The notes below the pieces were generated by a model. It was given only the letters and a program-made list of their open reading frames with translations. It had not been told where the DNA came from and searched no databases. A stretch of DNA of 64,000 nt from Halomonas elongata. Its GTDB lineage: Bacteria > Pseudomonadota > Gammaproteobacteria > Pseudomonadales > Halomonadaceae. The DNA lies in contig NZ_JAJQTQ010000012.1 of NCBI RefSeq assembly GCF_029081005.1, positions 1 to 64,000 of the forward strand. Direction: 5' to 3'. Numbering within the stretch: the stretch's first letter is position 1; every line of letters starts with the position of its first letter. Below are positions 1 through 9,764 of this stretch, in pieces. Both the position numbers and the translations under genes were made by a program.

Positions 1-26
1 TACCCCTCGTCGTATCGGTTCCTCAT

Positions 27-70
27 AAAAACACCCCGAAGGTTGGAGTGGGTGTCCAACTTTCGGGGTG
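27..70 (-). terminator. Intrinsic terminator of the LysR gene
   Basis: Read on the minus strand, a 15-bp GC-rich stem (arms 56-70 and 32-46, one G-T pair) is followed at once by five T residues (27-31). It lies about 60 bp after the stop of the LysR gene, the layout of a rho-independent terminator. On the plus strand there is no T run, so it acts in the minus direction. Confidence 0.8.
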
Positions 71-127
71 CAGTTCAATCATGGCGGGGCGTCGTCGTTT
101 CGGGCGGCATGGCGAAACGTCTCCTGC

Positions 128-1075
128 TCAGTTCGCTCCACCATCGTTCTCCATGGCGCCGGCACTTTCCATCGAAGGCTCGCCATGCCCATAGCGTTCA
201 TGGCGCCGATGCTCGCGGAAGGCATCCAGCAACCGGGCATAGCGACGCGGCATGCGGCTGCCGCGCCGGGTCACCAGATGCAGTGTCTCATGCACCGGTT
301 GTGGCAACGACAGTTCCTTGACCTGGCGCTGCCAGGGCGATGTCTCGAGGACCAGCCGCGACACCACGGTAAAGCCCAGGCCGCGTGCCACGGCATCCAG
401 CACCATGCTCACTTCGTTGGTGAACCCCTGGCGTGGAAAGTGGCTCATGGACCGGAACTCTCCCGGAAAATTGCAGCGCAGCAGGGTATCGGCGTGGTTG
501 ACCCCATCCGAGTAACTGATGAAGCCGATGCCCATCAGGTCCGCCAGGCCGGTGCCGGCAAAATCCGCCGGCACCACCAGACACAACGGCTCCTGATGCC
601 AGACCTCGCAGTCCACTTCGGGATGCCGAACCGCCTCGGTGACGATCCCCAGATCATGGCGCCCGGCGAGCACGTCGCTGACGATCTCGTGGTTGAAGGC
701 AAAGCTGTAGCTGACCGTCAACCCCGTGTACATCTGCTGCTGACCAAGGATGAAAGGATAAAGCATCAGGCCGACGCTCCCGGGAGACGCCAGTCGACAC
801 TCACCGCTGTCGAGGCTCTCGTCGTCCAGGGAATGGCGGAATTGCTCGTGCTCGGCAAACAGCTTCAGGGCATAGTCGTAGGCACGCCGACCGGCCTCGG
901 TGAGCGCGAATCGCCGCCCCTGCCGCTCGAGCAGGGAGCGCCCGAGGTACTGCTCGAGCTTGCGTACATGCTGGCTGACGCCGGGCTGGGTCATTTCCAG
1001 GCGACGCGCCGTTCGCGTGAAACTGCCCGTCTCGACCAGGGTGATGAAGGTGCGGAAGTATTGGGCGTTGAACAT
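128..1075 (-). CDS. LysR-family transcriptional regulator
   Basis: This 315-residue protein has the LysR layout. An N-terminal winged helix-turn-helix spans about residues 5-62, with the recognition region GSFTRTARRLEMTQPGVSQH. A periplasmic-binding-like effector domain follows (about 90-290). LysR proteins are cytoplasmic activators or repressors that sense a small molecule and usually control a neighbouring gene. No divergent target is obvious: the next gene, ppnN, starts 353 bp away on the other strand. The C-terminal 25 residues are rich in H, R, E and G and look like an unstructured tail. The effector cannot be told from sequence. Family assignment is secure; the regulated pathway is unknown. 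Confidence 0.9.
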   Translation of the reverse strand: MFNAQYFRTFITLVETGSFTRTARRLEMTQPGVSQHVRKLEQYLGRSLLERQGRRFALTEAGRRAYDYALKLFAEHEQFRHSLDDESLDSGECRLASPGSVGLMLYPFILGQQQMYTGLTVSYSFAFNHEIVSDVLAGRHDLGIVTEAVRHPEVDCEVWHQEPLCLVVPADFAGTGLADLMGIGFISYSDGVNHADTLLRCNFPGEFRSMSHFPRQGFTNEVSMVLDAVARGLGFTVVSRLVLETSPWQRQVKELSLPQPVHETLHLVTRRGSRMPRRYARLLDAFREHRRHERYGHGEPSMESAGAMENDGGAN

Positions 1076-1428
1076 GGCGCGTCACGTCGCTGTACGGAGA
1101 ACCGGCGAGGTCATTCTATCAGTTGGTGGGCATGACCGCAGCGCTTGCACCGGCTGTGCAAGACTTCGCAGTTGGCTCGGCCCGGGGGCGCCGGGGCCCG
1201 GACCTGCAAGCGAAGCAGGATGCGATAGCGATGCAGTGTATCGGTAGCGCCCCTCGCTGACCTGTCGACGGAACAGCCTCGAGCGCAACAACACTAATTG
1301 CGATAGCCCTGACCCACCGAGGCCGTGATAGCATCGCTGATATGCAGACCGCTTTGCCATGATCGGCGAAGCCGGGGGAACGCCTCTGGCGCGCTCCCTT
1401 ATTCATCCTCGCGACACGGACGCCCCGA
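1076..1428. other. Intergenic region between LysR gene and ppnN
   Basis: This 353-bp divergent spacer has no convincing gene. Part of it (about 1194-1275) matches a dispersed intergenic repeat, described separately. The rest should contain the promoters of the LysR gene and of ppnN; I see no strong consensus boxes. Confidence 0.5.
1194..1275. repeat. Dispersed intergenic repeat, copy 1 (GGTAGCGCCC family)
   Basis: The segment reads CCTGCAAGCGAAGCAGG, then ATCGGTAGCGCCC, then GACCTGTCGA. The same three blocks, in the same order with small changes, occur on the minus strand between pheS and pheT. The middle block also occurs in the structured element upstream of hutH. CCTGC/GCAGG can form a small hairpin. 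No coding potential is apparent. Confidence 0.6.
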
Positions 1429-2790
1429 ATGGCCGATACCATCTCCAGCACCATCTCGCCGGAAGGCAGCCTGGAAATTCTCTCCCAACAGGAAGTCAAC
1501 CGCCTGCACGACACCTCGCGCAGCGGCTTGCACGAACTGTTGCGCAGCTGCGCGCTGGCCGTTCTCAACTCCGGGAATCCCACCGACGATGGCCTGGCGT
1601 TGATGGAGACCTATCCGGATTTCGATATCGAAGTCATCCAGCAGGATCGCGGCGTGCGCCTGAAACTCACCAATGCCCCCGCCGAAGCCTTCGTCGACGG
1701 GCGCATGATTCGAGGCATTCGAGAGCACCTCTCCTCGGTGCTGCGCGATATCGTCTACGTCTACAACGAGATCCAGACGCGTCGGCGTTTCGACCTGGGC
1801 AGTGCCGACGGCACCACCAATGCCGTCTTCCACATCCTGCGCAAGGCCGGCACCCTGAAGCCCAGCCGAGACCCGAGCCTGGTGGTCTGCTGGGGCGGCC
1901 ACTCGATCTCTCGCGAAGAGTACGACTACACCAAGGACGTGGGCTACCACCTGGGGCTGCGTGAACTCGACATCTGTACCGGGTGCGGCCCGGGCGCCAT
2001 GAAGGGCCCCATGAAAGGCGCCAACGTCGCTCATGCCAAGCAGCGCCGGAGCGAAGGACGCTATCTTGGCGTCTCCGAACCCGGCATCATCGCCGCCGAA
2101 GCCCCCAACCCCATCGTCAATGAACTGGTGGTAATGCCCGACATCGAGAAGCGCCTCGAAGCCTTCGTCCGCCTGGGGCACGGCATCATCATCTTCCCCG
2201 GCGGGGTCGGCACCGCCGAGGAAATCCTCTACCTCCTCGGCATTCTGCTGCACCCGGACAACGACGACATGGAGCTGCCGGTCATCCTCACTGGCCCCGC
2301 CAACTCCGCCGACTACTTCAAGCGCATCGACGAGTTTCTGGTCTATACCCTCGGCGAATCGGTACGGCGGCTGTATCGCATCATCATCGACGACCCGGTG
2401 GAAGTGGCCCGCGTCATGCGCAAGGGCATCGACAACGTCGGGGAATACCGCCGCGCTCGCCAGGATGCCTTCTACTTCAACTGGCGACTCACCGTGGTCC
2501 GGGATTTCCAGGAGCCTTTCGAGCCCAGCCACGACAGCATGGCCGCGCTGGCCCTGCATCGACAGCAACCGGTTCACGAGCTGGCGGCCAACCTGCGACG
2601 CGCCTTTTCCGGTATTGTCGCCGGCAATGTCAAGGAGCGCGGCATTCGCCTCATCGAGGCCAACGGCCCCTTCCGGCTCAGCGCAGAACCCCAGTTGATG
2701 GCACGCCTGGACGACTTGTTGACGTCCTTCGTCGCCCAGGGCCGCATGAAACTCGCCGGCGAATACGTGCCCTGCTATACCCTCGGGTAA
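1429..2790 (+). CDS. ppnN: Pyrimidine/purine nucleotide 5'-monophosphate nucleosidase
   Basis: The 453-residue protein matches the length and organisation of E. coli PpnN (YgdH). It has an N-terminal regulatory domain, a central LOG-like Rossmann domain and a C-terminal extension. The catalytic PGGVGTAEE motif sits at residues 257-265, and RLEAFVRLGHG just before it is also typical. PpnN hydrolyses nucleoside monophosphates to the free base and ribose-5-phosphate. In E. coli it binds (p)ppGpp and adjusts nucleotide pools during stress and recovery; that is family knowledge, not visible here. It appears monocistronic. The stop codon is followed immediately by a heptamer tandem array. Confidence 0.93.
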   Translation: MADTISSTISPEGSLEILSQQEVNRLHDTSRSGLHELLRSCALAVLNSGNPTDDGLALMETYPDFDIEVIQQDRGVRLKLTNAPAEAFVDGRMIRGIREHLSSVLRDIVYVYNEIQTRRRFDLGSADGTTNAVFHILRKAGTLKPSRDPSLVVCWGGHSISREEYDYTKDVGYHLGLRELDICTGCGPGAMKGPMKGANVAHAKQRRSEGRYLGVSEPGIIAAEAPNPIVNELVVMPDIEKRLEAFVRLGHGIIIFPGGVGTAEEILYLLGILLHPDNDDMELPVILTGPANSADYFKRIDEFLVYTLGESVRRLYRIIIDDPVEVARVMRKGIDNVGEYRRARQDAFYFNWRLTVVRDFQEPFEPSHDSMAALALHRQQPVHELAANLRRAFSGIVAGNVKERGIRLIEANGPFRLSAEPQLMARLDDLLTSFVAQGRMKLAGEYVPCYTLG

Positions 2791-2828
2791 GAGTGAAGAG
2801 TGAAGAGTGAAGAGTGAAGAGTGAAGAG
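2791..2828. repeat. Heptamer tandem array (GAGTGAA)n
   Basis: Five perfect copies of GAGTGAA plus a partial GAG begin on the base after the ppnN stop codon. It is one of several 7-bp arrays in this window. A purine-rich strand of this kind is prone to slipped-strand copy-number change. Confidence 0.9.
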
Positions 2829-2932
2829 CAGGTTAGCCCCAGAGCCTGGGGCATCAAAAGGGTTTTCTTCCCTCTTCAAGGCGCGAAGCGCCGTTCTTCG
2901 CTCTTCCAGCGGCGTCAGCCGCGTTCCGTGCC
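2829..2932. other. Short hairpins between ppnN and the small membrane gene
   Basis: Two small perfect hairpins are present, GGCGC-GAA-GCGCC near 2880 and GCGGC-GTCA-GCCGC near 2909, between convergent genes. Neither has a T run, so they may be repeat remnants or weak terminators. Confidence 0.4.
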
Positions 2933-3304
2933 TTATTCCTTCCCCTTCGGGGCTGGCTTCCACCACATCCCCAGGGCATGCAGCAGCAATCCCAGCGTCG
3001 CACCATGCGACACCAGCAGCGGCCAGCCGCTCCAGGCGCCGAACAGCGCATGCCAGATGCCCATGGCCAATAGACCCACCACCAGACAGGCCACGAGACG
3101 CCGCATCAAGGCAGGCAGCGTGGCACGCGACTCGGCGGGCAACAGCCACCATTGGAAGACGGCGAGCGACGCCACGGCGACCCCGCCGATCGACATCAAG
3201 GCCAGATGGGTATCATGGCCACCGGAAAGGTAACGCGGCACGCTGACCAGCATCAGGATCAGCAAACCGGTCAACAGGCTGCAGCGCTCCGGTGAGGCCG
3301 TCAC
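2933..3304 (-). CDS. Small membrane protein, unrecognised
   Basis: This 123-residue protein has about four hydrophobic segments: LLTGLLILMLVSV; MSIGGVAVASLAVFQWWLL; LVACLVVGLLAMGIWHALF; and LVSHGATLGLLLHALGMWW. It is probably an inner-membrane protein. The chosen start is GTG at 3304, giving VTASPERC, because this lies just past the flavodoxin stop (3307) and implies translational coupling. A longer frame would run back into the flavodoxin gene. I do not recognise the family. Coupling to the flavodoxin gene suggests a shared transcript. Confidence 0.6.
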   Translation of the reverse strand: MTASPERCSLLTGLLILMLVSVPRYLSGGHDTHLALMSIGGVAVASLAVFQWWLLPAESRATLPALMRRLVACLVVGLLAMGIWHALFGAWSGWPLLVSHGATLGLLLHALGMWWKPAPKGKE

Positions 3305-3306
3305 GC

Positions 3307-3771
3307 TCAGGCTACCTTGAGCTGCTGGGACTCGATCCACTCTTCTGCCCAGGGCAAGGCAGCATCATCGGCCATGAAGGTTTCCATCGCATCCACTTCG
3401 AGACGCTCGCCGAGACGCTCGGCTCCTTGCCCCTGAAGCACCTCGTCGAGGCAGCGACCGGCACCGCAGAAAGAGTCCACATAGGAGCTGTCGCCCATGG
3501 CGATCATTCCGTAACGCAGGCCGACGAGCCCCGGACTCTTCGCTTCCAGCTCGCGAACGAAGGCGACGAGGCTGCCCGGATAGTCGCCGCTGCCAGTGGT
3601 CGAGGTGCAGAACAGCGCCAGATCCGTCGGCGAACCGACCAGGTCATCCAGCGTCGGCTGATCGAAGATCGACACTTCATAGCCGGCCTGTTCGAACAGT
3701 GGCGCAACCTGTTCGGCCACATCCAGGGCACCGCCATATACGGTTCCTACGAAGATCTTGAGCATGGGCAT
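3307..3771 (-). CDS. Short-chain flavodoxin (MioC/YqcA type)
   Basis: This 154-residue FMN-binding electron carrier starts MPMLKIFVGTVYGGALDVAE, which places a T-x-Y-G-type phosphate loop right after the first beta strand. CTSTTGSGDYPGSL is the second FMN contact loop of MioC/CysJ-type flavodoxins, and YGMIAMGDSSY the following strand. MioC-like proteins donate electrons to enzymes such as biotin synthase in E. coli; the partner here is unknown. ATG 3771 is preferred because AAGG lies 13 nt upstream; ATG 3765 is also possible. The small membrane gene begins within 3 bp of its stop. Confidence 0.85.
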   Translation of the reverse strand: MPMLKIFVGTVYGGALDVAEQVAPLFEQAGYEVSIFDQPTLDDLVGSPTDLALFCTSTTGSGDYPGSLVAFVRELEAKSPGLVGLRYGMIAMGDSSYVDSFCGAGRCLDEVLQGQGAERLGERLEVDAMETFMADDAALPWAEEWIESQQLKVA

Positions 3772-3823
3772 GTCGCGAAGCTTGCCTTGGAAATTCAGCC
3801 GGATCGTAACATGTGAGCCCCGA

Positions 3824-3850
3824 CGCCGCACGCCGCACGCCGCACGCCGC
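3824..3850. repeat. Heptamer tandem array (CGCCGCA)n
   Basis: Three perfect copies of CGCCGCA and a fourth lacking the last base lie in the 144-bp divergent spacer between the flavodoxin gene and the DUF2788 gene. The period is again 7 bp, as in the arrays at 2791 and near 44 kb, but the unit is unrelated. Confidence 0.85.
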
Positions 3851-3915
3851 CGGACATGCTGGCATGCCCGAGGATCGCGTATACTCACCCGGGTTATCGA
3901 CTCAGTGGAGGAGAC

Positions 3916-4122
3916 ATGCAACACGCCTTCGACGCCTGGATCACGCCCATCATGATCGGCGGTCTCATGCTGTTCATGGGGTTCATCATCTGGGACCTGG
4001 CTCGCAAGTCTGGAGCGGGCCGTTTCGGCACCATCATGCTGTTCGTGGTACTCGGCGGCGGGATGCTGGCTTATCTGATCAAGGTGGTGATTACCTGGTC
4101 ACTGGAGCACGGCACCCTCTAG
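3916..4122 (+). CDS. DUF2788 small membrane protein
   Basis: A 68-residue protein with two hydrophobic segments (WITPIMIGGLMLFMGFIIWDLA and FGTIMLFVVLGGGMLAYLIKVVI), a short basic loop between them and a polar C-terminal tail. This matches the DUF2788 family of gammaproteobacteria, whose function is unknown. The start is ATG 3916, preceded by GGAGGAG at ideal spacing; the open frame continues upstream without a better site. It probably has its own promoter in the spacer next to the heptamer array. The gene ends 90 bp before the terminator that serves the opposite-strand ihfA. Confidence 0.8.
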   Translation: MQHAFDAWITPIMIGGLMLFMGFIIWDLARKSGAGRFGTIMLFVVLGGGMLAYLIKVVITWSLEHGTL

Positions 4123-4213
4123 GGGGGGGCTGATTCAAATAGCACGAAACTTGTCTCGAAATCCGTCTTTCTCGCGACGATCGGCCAAATCCGACAGGCT
4201 CCTGACACGCACA

Positions 4214-4251
4214 GGCGAAAACGCCGCCATTTCACTGGAAATGACGGCGTC
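4214..4251 (-). terminator. Terminator of the thrS-ihfA operon
   Basis: On the minus strand a 13-bp stem (arms 4239-4251 and 4222-4234, one wobble pair, loop 4235-4238) is followed by four T residues. It lies about 35 bp after the ihfA stop codon and ends the translation operon. Confidence 0.8.
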
Positions 4252-4284
4252 CGTTGCATGGCTCGATGCGAGGGGGCGACGGGA

Positions 4285-4587
4285 TCAGCGTTCGTCGCCA
4301 GCGTACTCCTCGACCTGAGACTTGAGTTTCTGGCCGGGCCGAAAGGTCACGACGCGACGGGCGGAAATCGGAATTTCTTCCCCCGTCTTGGGATTGCGTC
4401 CCGGCCGCTCGCGCTTGTCTCGGAGGTCGAAATTGCCGAAACCGGACAGCTTGACCTGTTCATTCTCGCGCAAACAGCCCCGGATCTCCTCGAAGAAGGA
4501 CTCCACCATGGACTTTGCCTCGCGCTTGGAGAGGCCAAGCTCGGCGTGCAGGTGTTCGGCCAGCTCGGCCTTTGTCAACGCACCCAT
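4285..4587 (-). CDS. ihfA: Integration host factor subunit alpha
   Basis: The 100-residue protein begins [20 protein letters not shown] and contains the DNABII signature [21 protein letters not shown]. The beta-arm ends in the intercalating proline of RNPKTGE. It pairs with IhfB to bend DNA sharply in transcription, replication and recombination. Placement directly after pheT is the standard gammaproteobacterial order and separates it from HU genes. The start was set at the methionine matching the family N-terminus, not an upstream in-frame ATG at 4653 that lies within the pheT end. Confidence 0.96.
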   Translation of the reverse strand: MGALTKAELAEHLHAELGLSKREAKSMVESFFEEIRGCLRENEQVKLSGFGNFDLRDKRERPGRNPKTGEEIPISARRVVTFRPGQKLKSQVEEYAGDER

Positions 4588-4649
4588 GTCGCTTTCCTCA
4601 CGCTGTGGTGGCCGAGCCAGTTCCTGCTTCATGAGCCGCCTCGAGATCC

Positions 4650-7043
4650 TCACGCGCGCAACTCGGCACCCAGGTGCAGACGCGACTCCTCGACGATGGC
4701 ATCGACCAACTGGTTGATTTCATCGTCATTTAGCGTGCGCGAAGGATGCTGCCAGGTCAAGCCCAATGCCACGCTCTTTCGTCCCTCCGGCACGCCCTTG
4801 CCCTGATAGACATCGAACAGGTGTGCCTCGACCAGCCATTCCCCGGCCTGAGCGCGCAGCGTATCCAGCAAGGCCTGTACCGGTTGCGCCGCGTCGACCA
4901 GAAAGGCCAGGTCGCGTCGCACCTCGGGATAGCGGGACAACGGCCGAAATGCCGGTATGCGGCCATGGGTCAGGGCATCCAGCCGAACCTCGAAAAGCAA
5001 GGCATCCACCTTGAGGCCCAGCCGGGAACGCACTGCCGGATGCAGCGTACCGATCCACCCGGCTTCCTGACCACGGTACATCACACGAGCGCTCTGCCCG
5101 GGATGCAGGGCCGGATGTTCACCAGGTTCGAAGCGCCAGGCATCCGGTTCCCCACCCATCTCGATCAGGCTTTCCAGATCTCCCTTGAGATCGAAAAAGT
5201 CCACCCTCTGTTTGCCGCCGCTCCACCCTTCGGGTTCACGACCGCCACAGACCAGCGCACCAAGCATCGGTACCTGATCGAGATCATCGAGCTCGCCCCG
5301 GAACACCAGGCCCGTTTCGAACAACCGGACGCGGTTCTGCTGACGATTGAGGTTGTGCTCGAGCGCCCGCACCAGACCGGGAAAGAGGCTGGCGCGCATC
5401 ACCGACAGATCGCTGGAGATGGGGTTGGCCAGCACCGGCGACACGGCTTGAGGCAACAGAGTTTCCTGCAGCTCCGGCGCCACGAAACTGTAGGTCACCG
5501 CCTCGAAGTAGCCTCGCGAGACCATGCGGTGACGCAGGGCGGCGAGCGGCGTACGCGCTTCGTGATCCGGGCGAGGCCCGAGATGCGCACGAGGATGACG
5601 TGCCGGCAGCTTGTTGTAGCCGTGGATGCGTGCCACCTCCTCGATCAGGTCTTCTTCGATGGCGATATCAAAACGCCAGCTCGGCACCCTGGCCCGCCAG
5701 CCCTGGTCGACGCCCTCGACGGTCATACCCAGACGTTCGAGGATCTCACCGACCTCGTCGGCGGGCAGTTCCTTGTCCAGGGCCTGATCGAGCCGCCCGC
5801 GGCGTAACACCACCTCGCGATCACTGGGCAGTCGCGATGCGTCGGCGACCTCGATCAGCGGGCCGGCTTCGCCCCCGGTAATTTCCAGCAACAGTGCCGT
5901 GGCACGTTCAGCGGCTTCCCGGGCGAGAGCCGGGTCGACGCCACGCTCGAAACGATGCGAGGCATCGGTATGCAGCCCATAGGCACGGGCCTGGCCAGCC
6001 ACCGCCAGCGGCGAGAAGTGAGCCGCCTCGAGAAAGATGTCTCGGGTCTCGACGCTCACCCCCGAATGCTCCCCGCCCATGACACCGGCGATGGCCAGGG
6101 GGCCGCGCTCGTCGGCAATGATCAGGGTGTCGTCGTTGAGCGTGATGGCCTGGCCATCGAGCAGCACCAGCTGTTCACCCTGGCGGGCCCGACGCACCAC
6201 CACGGCACCATCGAGGTTGGCACGATCGAAGGCATGCAAGGGTTGACCGAGCTCGAGCATGACGTAATTGGTGACATCGACCACCGGATCGATGGCGCGC
6301 ACGCCGCCACGACGCAGGCGCTCGACCATCCAGAGCGGCGTCTCGGCCGTGACGTCGACGCCCTTGATCACCCGACCAAGGTAGCGCGGGCACCCTTCGG
6401 CGTCCTCGACACGCACCGGAAAGGTCTCATCGTGAACGGCTGCCACCGGGTCGATATTCGGTCCCGAGATGGGCAGGCGATTGAGCACGCCGACCTCACG
6501 GGCCATGCCCTTGACGCTCAGGCAGTCGCCCCGATTGGGCGTCAGATCCACCTCGATGGTGCTGTCATCGAGCGTCATGTAGGCGCGAAAGTCTTCACCG
6601 ACCGGCGCCGCGGACGGCAGTTCAAGAATACCGGCGGAGGTATCTTCCTCCAGCCCCAATTCGGAGGCGGAGCAGATCATGCCGCGGGACTCGACGCCAC
6701 GCAGCTTGGCCTTCTTGATCTTGAACCCCTCAGCCGTGGAGTCACCGGGCAGCACGGCGCCGACCCGGGCAAAGGCCACCTTCTGCCCCTCGGCAACATT
6801 GGGGGCACCACAGACGACCTGCAGCCGTTCGCTGCCATCATCAACCTGGCAGACATTGAGCTTGTCGGCATCGGGGTGCGGCGCCCGCTCGACCACCTCG
6901 GCCACCACCACGCCATCGAAGGCCGCCGCCACGGGCTCGATCCCGTCCACTTCGAGGCCGGCCATGGTGATCTGATCGGCCAGTGCCTGAGTCGACAACG
7001 CCGGAGAGACCCATTCACGCAGCCACTGTTCGGAAAATTTCAT
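4650..7043 (-). CDS. pheT: Phenylalanyl-tRNA synthetase beta subunit
   Basis: This 797-residue subunit forms the (alpha-beta)2 enzyme with PheS that charges tRNA-Phe. It begins [14 protein letters not shown]. An EMAP/tRNA-binding domain covers about residues 40-150 ([20 protein letters not shown]). The B3/B4 editing domain and the B5 domain follow, then a catalytic-like core. A C-terminal anticodon-binding FDX-ACB domain begins at [19 protein letters not shown]. Length is normal (about 795). ATG 7043 fits the family start; upstream in-frame codons fall in the long pheS-pheT spacer. ihfA follows after 62 bp. Confidence 0.97.
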   Translation of the reverse strand: MKFSEQWLREWVSPALSTQALADQITMAGLEVDGIEPVAAAFDGVVVAEVVERAPHPDADKLNVCQVDDGSERLQVVCGAPNVAEGQKVAFARVGAVLPGDSTAEGFKIKKAKLRGVESRGMICSASELGLEEDTSAGILELPSAAPVGEDFRAYMTLDDSTIEVDLTPNRGDCLSVKGMAREVGVLNRLPISGPNIDPVAAVHDETFPVRVEDAEGCPRYLGRVIKGVDVTAETPLWMVERLRRGGVRAIDPVVDVTNYVMLELGQPLHAFDRANLDGAVVVRRARQGEQLVLLDGQAITLNDDTLIIADERGPLAIAGVMGGEHSGVSVETRDIFLEAAHFSPLAVAGQARAYGLHTDASHRFERGVDPALAREAAERATALLLEITGGEAGPLIEVADASRLPSDREVVLRRGRLDQALDKELPADEVGEILERLGMTVEGVDQGWRARVPSWRFDIAIEEDLIEEVARIHGYNKLPARHPRAHLGPRPDHEARTPLAALRHRMVSRGYFEAVTYSFVAPELQETLLPQAVSPVLANPISSDLSVMRASLFPGLVRALEHNLNRQQNRVRLFETGLVFRGELDDLDQVPMLGALVCGGREPEGWSGGKQRVDFFDLKGDLESLIEMGGEPDAWRFEPGEHPALHPGQSARVMYRGQEAGWIGTLHPAVRSRLGLKVDALLFEVRLDALTHGRIPAFRPLSRYPEVRRDLAFLVDAAQPVQALLDTLRAQAGEWLVEAHLFDVYQGKGVPEGRKSVALGLTWQHPSRTLNDDEINQLVDAIVEESRLHLGAELRA

Positions 7044-7320
7044 GACAAATCCTATCGCTGTGCTCTCTAGGAGTATCGCAGTCGGCAACACGGCGTCGGG
7101 TCATCGACAGGTCTACGAGGAGGCGCTGCCCTCTCCTCGGGCGCTACCTACCTGCGGAGCTCTCGCGTCCCGCTCCGCTTGCAGGGCCAGTGCTGGCCAT
7201 CCAAGGCCAGCCCGTTCGGAGCCGTGCTCCTCACCCTGCGCAGGACCTCCTCCACGACCTGTTCCCGCCCCTACGCATCAAGCCTGACGACAATGCTCCC
7301 TGGCTGTGTACTGGTGACAA
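7044..7320. repeat. Dispersed repeat (copy 2) filling the pheS-pheT spacer
   Basis: pheS and pheT are normally separated by a few bases, but here 277 bp intervene. On the minus strand, CCTGCAAGCGGAGCGGG, GGTAGCGCCC and GACCTGTCGA occur in the same order as in the copy near 1.2 kb. The segment also carries GGCCTTGGATGGCC, a palindromic block. No ORF of note is present. The spacer is best read as an inserted intergenic repeat that the operon tolerates. Confidence 0.6.
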
Positions 7321-8520
<1,200 letters not shown>

Positions 8521-8874
8521 TTACTGGGCAGCCTTGGCCTTCTCGACGATGGCGGCAAATGCTGCCTTCTCGTTGACGGCCAGATCGGCCAGCACCTTGC
8601 GATCGATCTCGATCCCGGCCTTTTTCAGACCGCCGACGAAACGGCTGTAGGACAGGCCATGCTGACGAGCACCGGCGTTGATACGCTGGATCCACAGGGC
8701 GCGGAACTGGCGCTTGCGCTGGCGGCGGTCACGATAGGCATACTGACCGGCCTTGATGACGGCCTGCTTGGCTACGCGAAAGACGCGCGAACGGGCACCG
8801 TAGTAGCCCTTGGCCTGCTTGAGAATTTTCTTGTGACGGCGACGAGCGACGACACCACGCTTGACACGAGTCAT
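8521..8874 (-). CDS. rplT: 50S ribosomal protein L20
   Basis: A 117-residue basic protein starting [18 protein letters not shown], with the L20 core [17 protein letters not shown] and [20 protein letters not shown]20 binds 23S rRNA early in 50S assembly. In E. coli it also represses its own operon by binding the rpmI leader. Length is typical. It follows rpmI by 36 bp and is itself followed by a strong terminator, so it closes the ribosomal part of the operon. Confidence 0.98.
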   Translation of the reverse strand: MTRVKRGVVARRRHKKILKQAKGYYGARSRVFRVAKQAVIKAGQYAYRDRRQRKRQFRALWIQRINAGARQHGLSYSRFVGGLKKAGIEIDRKVLADLAVNEKAAFAAIVEKAKAAQ

Positions 8875-8910
8875 GGCTTACTCCTGACGTTGAAGAATTG
8901 CGACCAAGGG

Positions 8911-9105
8911 TTACAGGTTCGGCAGCATGCGCTGCACGAGCTGCTTGTCGGCGTCGTGGATCTGCTTCATACCACGCAGCTGACGCTTACGCTTGGTGGA
9001 CTTCTTGGTCAGGATGTGACTACGGAACGACTGCTTGTGCTTGAAGCCGTTGGCCGTCTTCTTGAAGCGCTTGGCAGCGCCGCTGTTGCTCTTGATCTTC
9101 GGCAT
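8911..9105 (-). CDS. rpmI: 50S ribosomal protein L35
   Basis: This 64-residue, very basic protein starts [20 protein letters not shown] and ends with the usual short hydrophobic tail. It is a structural protein of the large subunit. ATG 9105 matches the family; the open frame runs further upstream only by chance. It sits between infC (85-bp spacer) and rplT, the universal order. Confidence 0.97.
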   Translation of the reverse strand: MPKIKSNSGAAKRFKKTANGFKHKQSFRSHILTKKSTKRKRQLRGMKQIHDADKQLVQRMLPNL

Positions 9106-9190
9106 GAGTTGAACTCCGCTCGAGGTTTTTGAGAAAACCCGGGGCCGATGGCAGGCACAACACCTGCCACCCGTTTGACTGGCCGCCGGG

Positions 9191-9730
9191 TCACTTCTTC
9201 TTGGGGGCAATGATCATGATCATCTGACGTCCTTCCATCTTGGGGAAGGACTCGACGGTACCGATCTCCTCGAGATCGGCGGCGATGCGCTCCATCAGCT
9301 TGCGGCCGATGTCCTGGTGGGCCATTTCGCGACCGCGGAAACGCAACGTGACCTTGCCCTTGTCGCCACCTTCGAGGAAACGCGTCAGGTTCTTCATCTT
9401 GACCTGATAGTCACCCTCGTCGGTGCCAGGCCGGAATTTGACTTCCTTGACCTGGATCTGCTTCTGCTTCTTCTTTTGCGCCGCCTTCTGCTTCTTCTGC
9501 TCGAAGACGAACTTGCCGTAATCCATGATCTTGCAGACGATCGGATCGGCATTGGAAATCTGCACGAGATCCATACCAGCCGATTCGGCACGCTCCAGCG
9601 CATCGCGAGTGGGCATGATGCCCAGCTGCTCGCCATCGCTATCGATCAGGCGCACCTGCTCATCGGTAATTCTCTCGTTCATCGGGGGACGCTTTTCCTG
9701 CGGGCGTCCTCTGGGGTTGCTTCTCTTGAT
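9191..9730 (-). CDS. infC: Translation initiation factor IF-3 (probable ATC start)
   Basis: IF-3 binds the 30S subunit, blocks premature 50S joining and proofreads the start codon and initiator tRNA. The N-domain includes [20 protein letters not shown] and the C-domain ends [13 protein letters not shown]. The first ATG (9682) would give only 163 residues and drop the basic N-terminal tail. The frame stays open upstream and encodes [15 protein letters not shown], similar to the tail of other IF-3 proteins. GGAG lies 8 nt before an in-frame ATC at 9730, giving 179 residues. Rare non-AUG starts (AUU in E. coli) on infC are the known basis of IF-3 autoregulation, so ATC is the likely true start. 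Confidence 0.93.
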   Translation of the reverse strand: MKRSNPRGRPQEKRPPMNERITDEQVRLIDSDGEQLGIMPTRDALERAESAGMDLVQISNADPIVCKIMDYGKFVFEQKKQKAAQKKKQKQIQVKEVKFRPGTDEGDYQVKMKNLTRFLEGGDKGKVTLRFRGREMAHQDIGRKLMERIAADLEEIGTVESFPKMEGRQMIMIIAPKKK

Positions 9731-9764
9731 GGTTCCGTCTCCACTTCAGTCTTGGAAGATGTCG

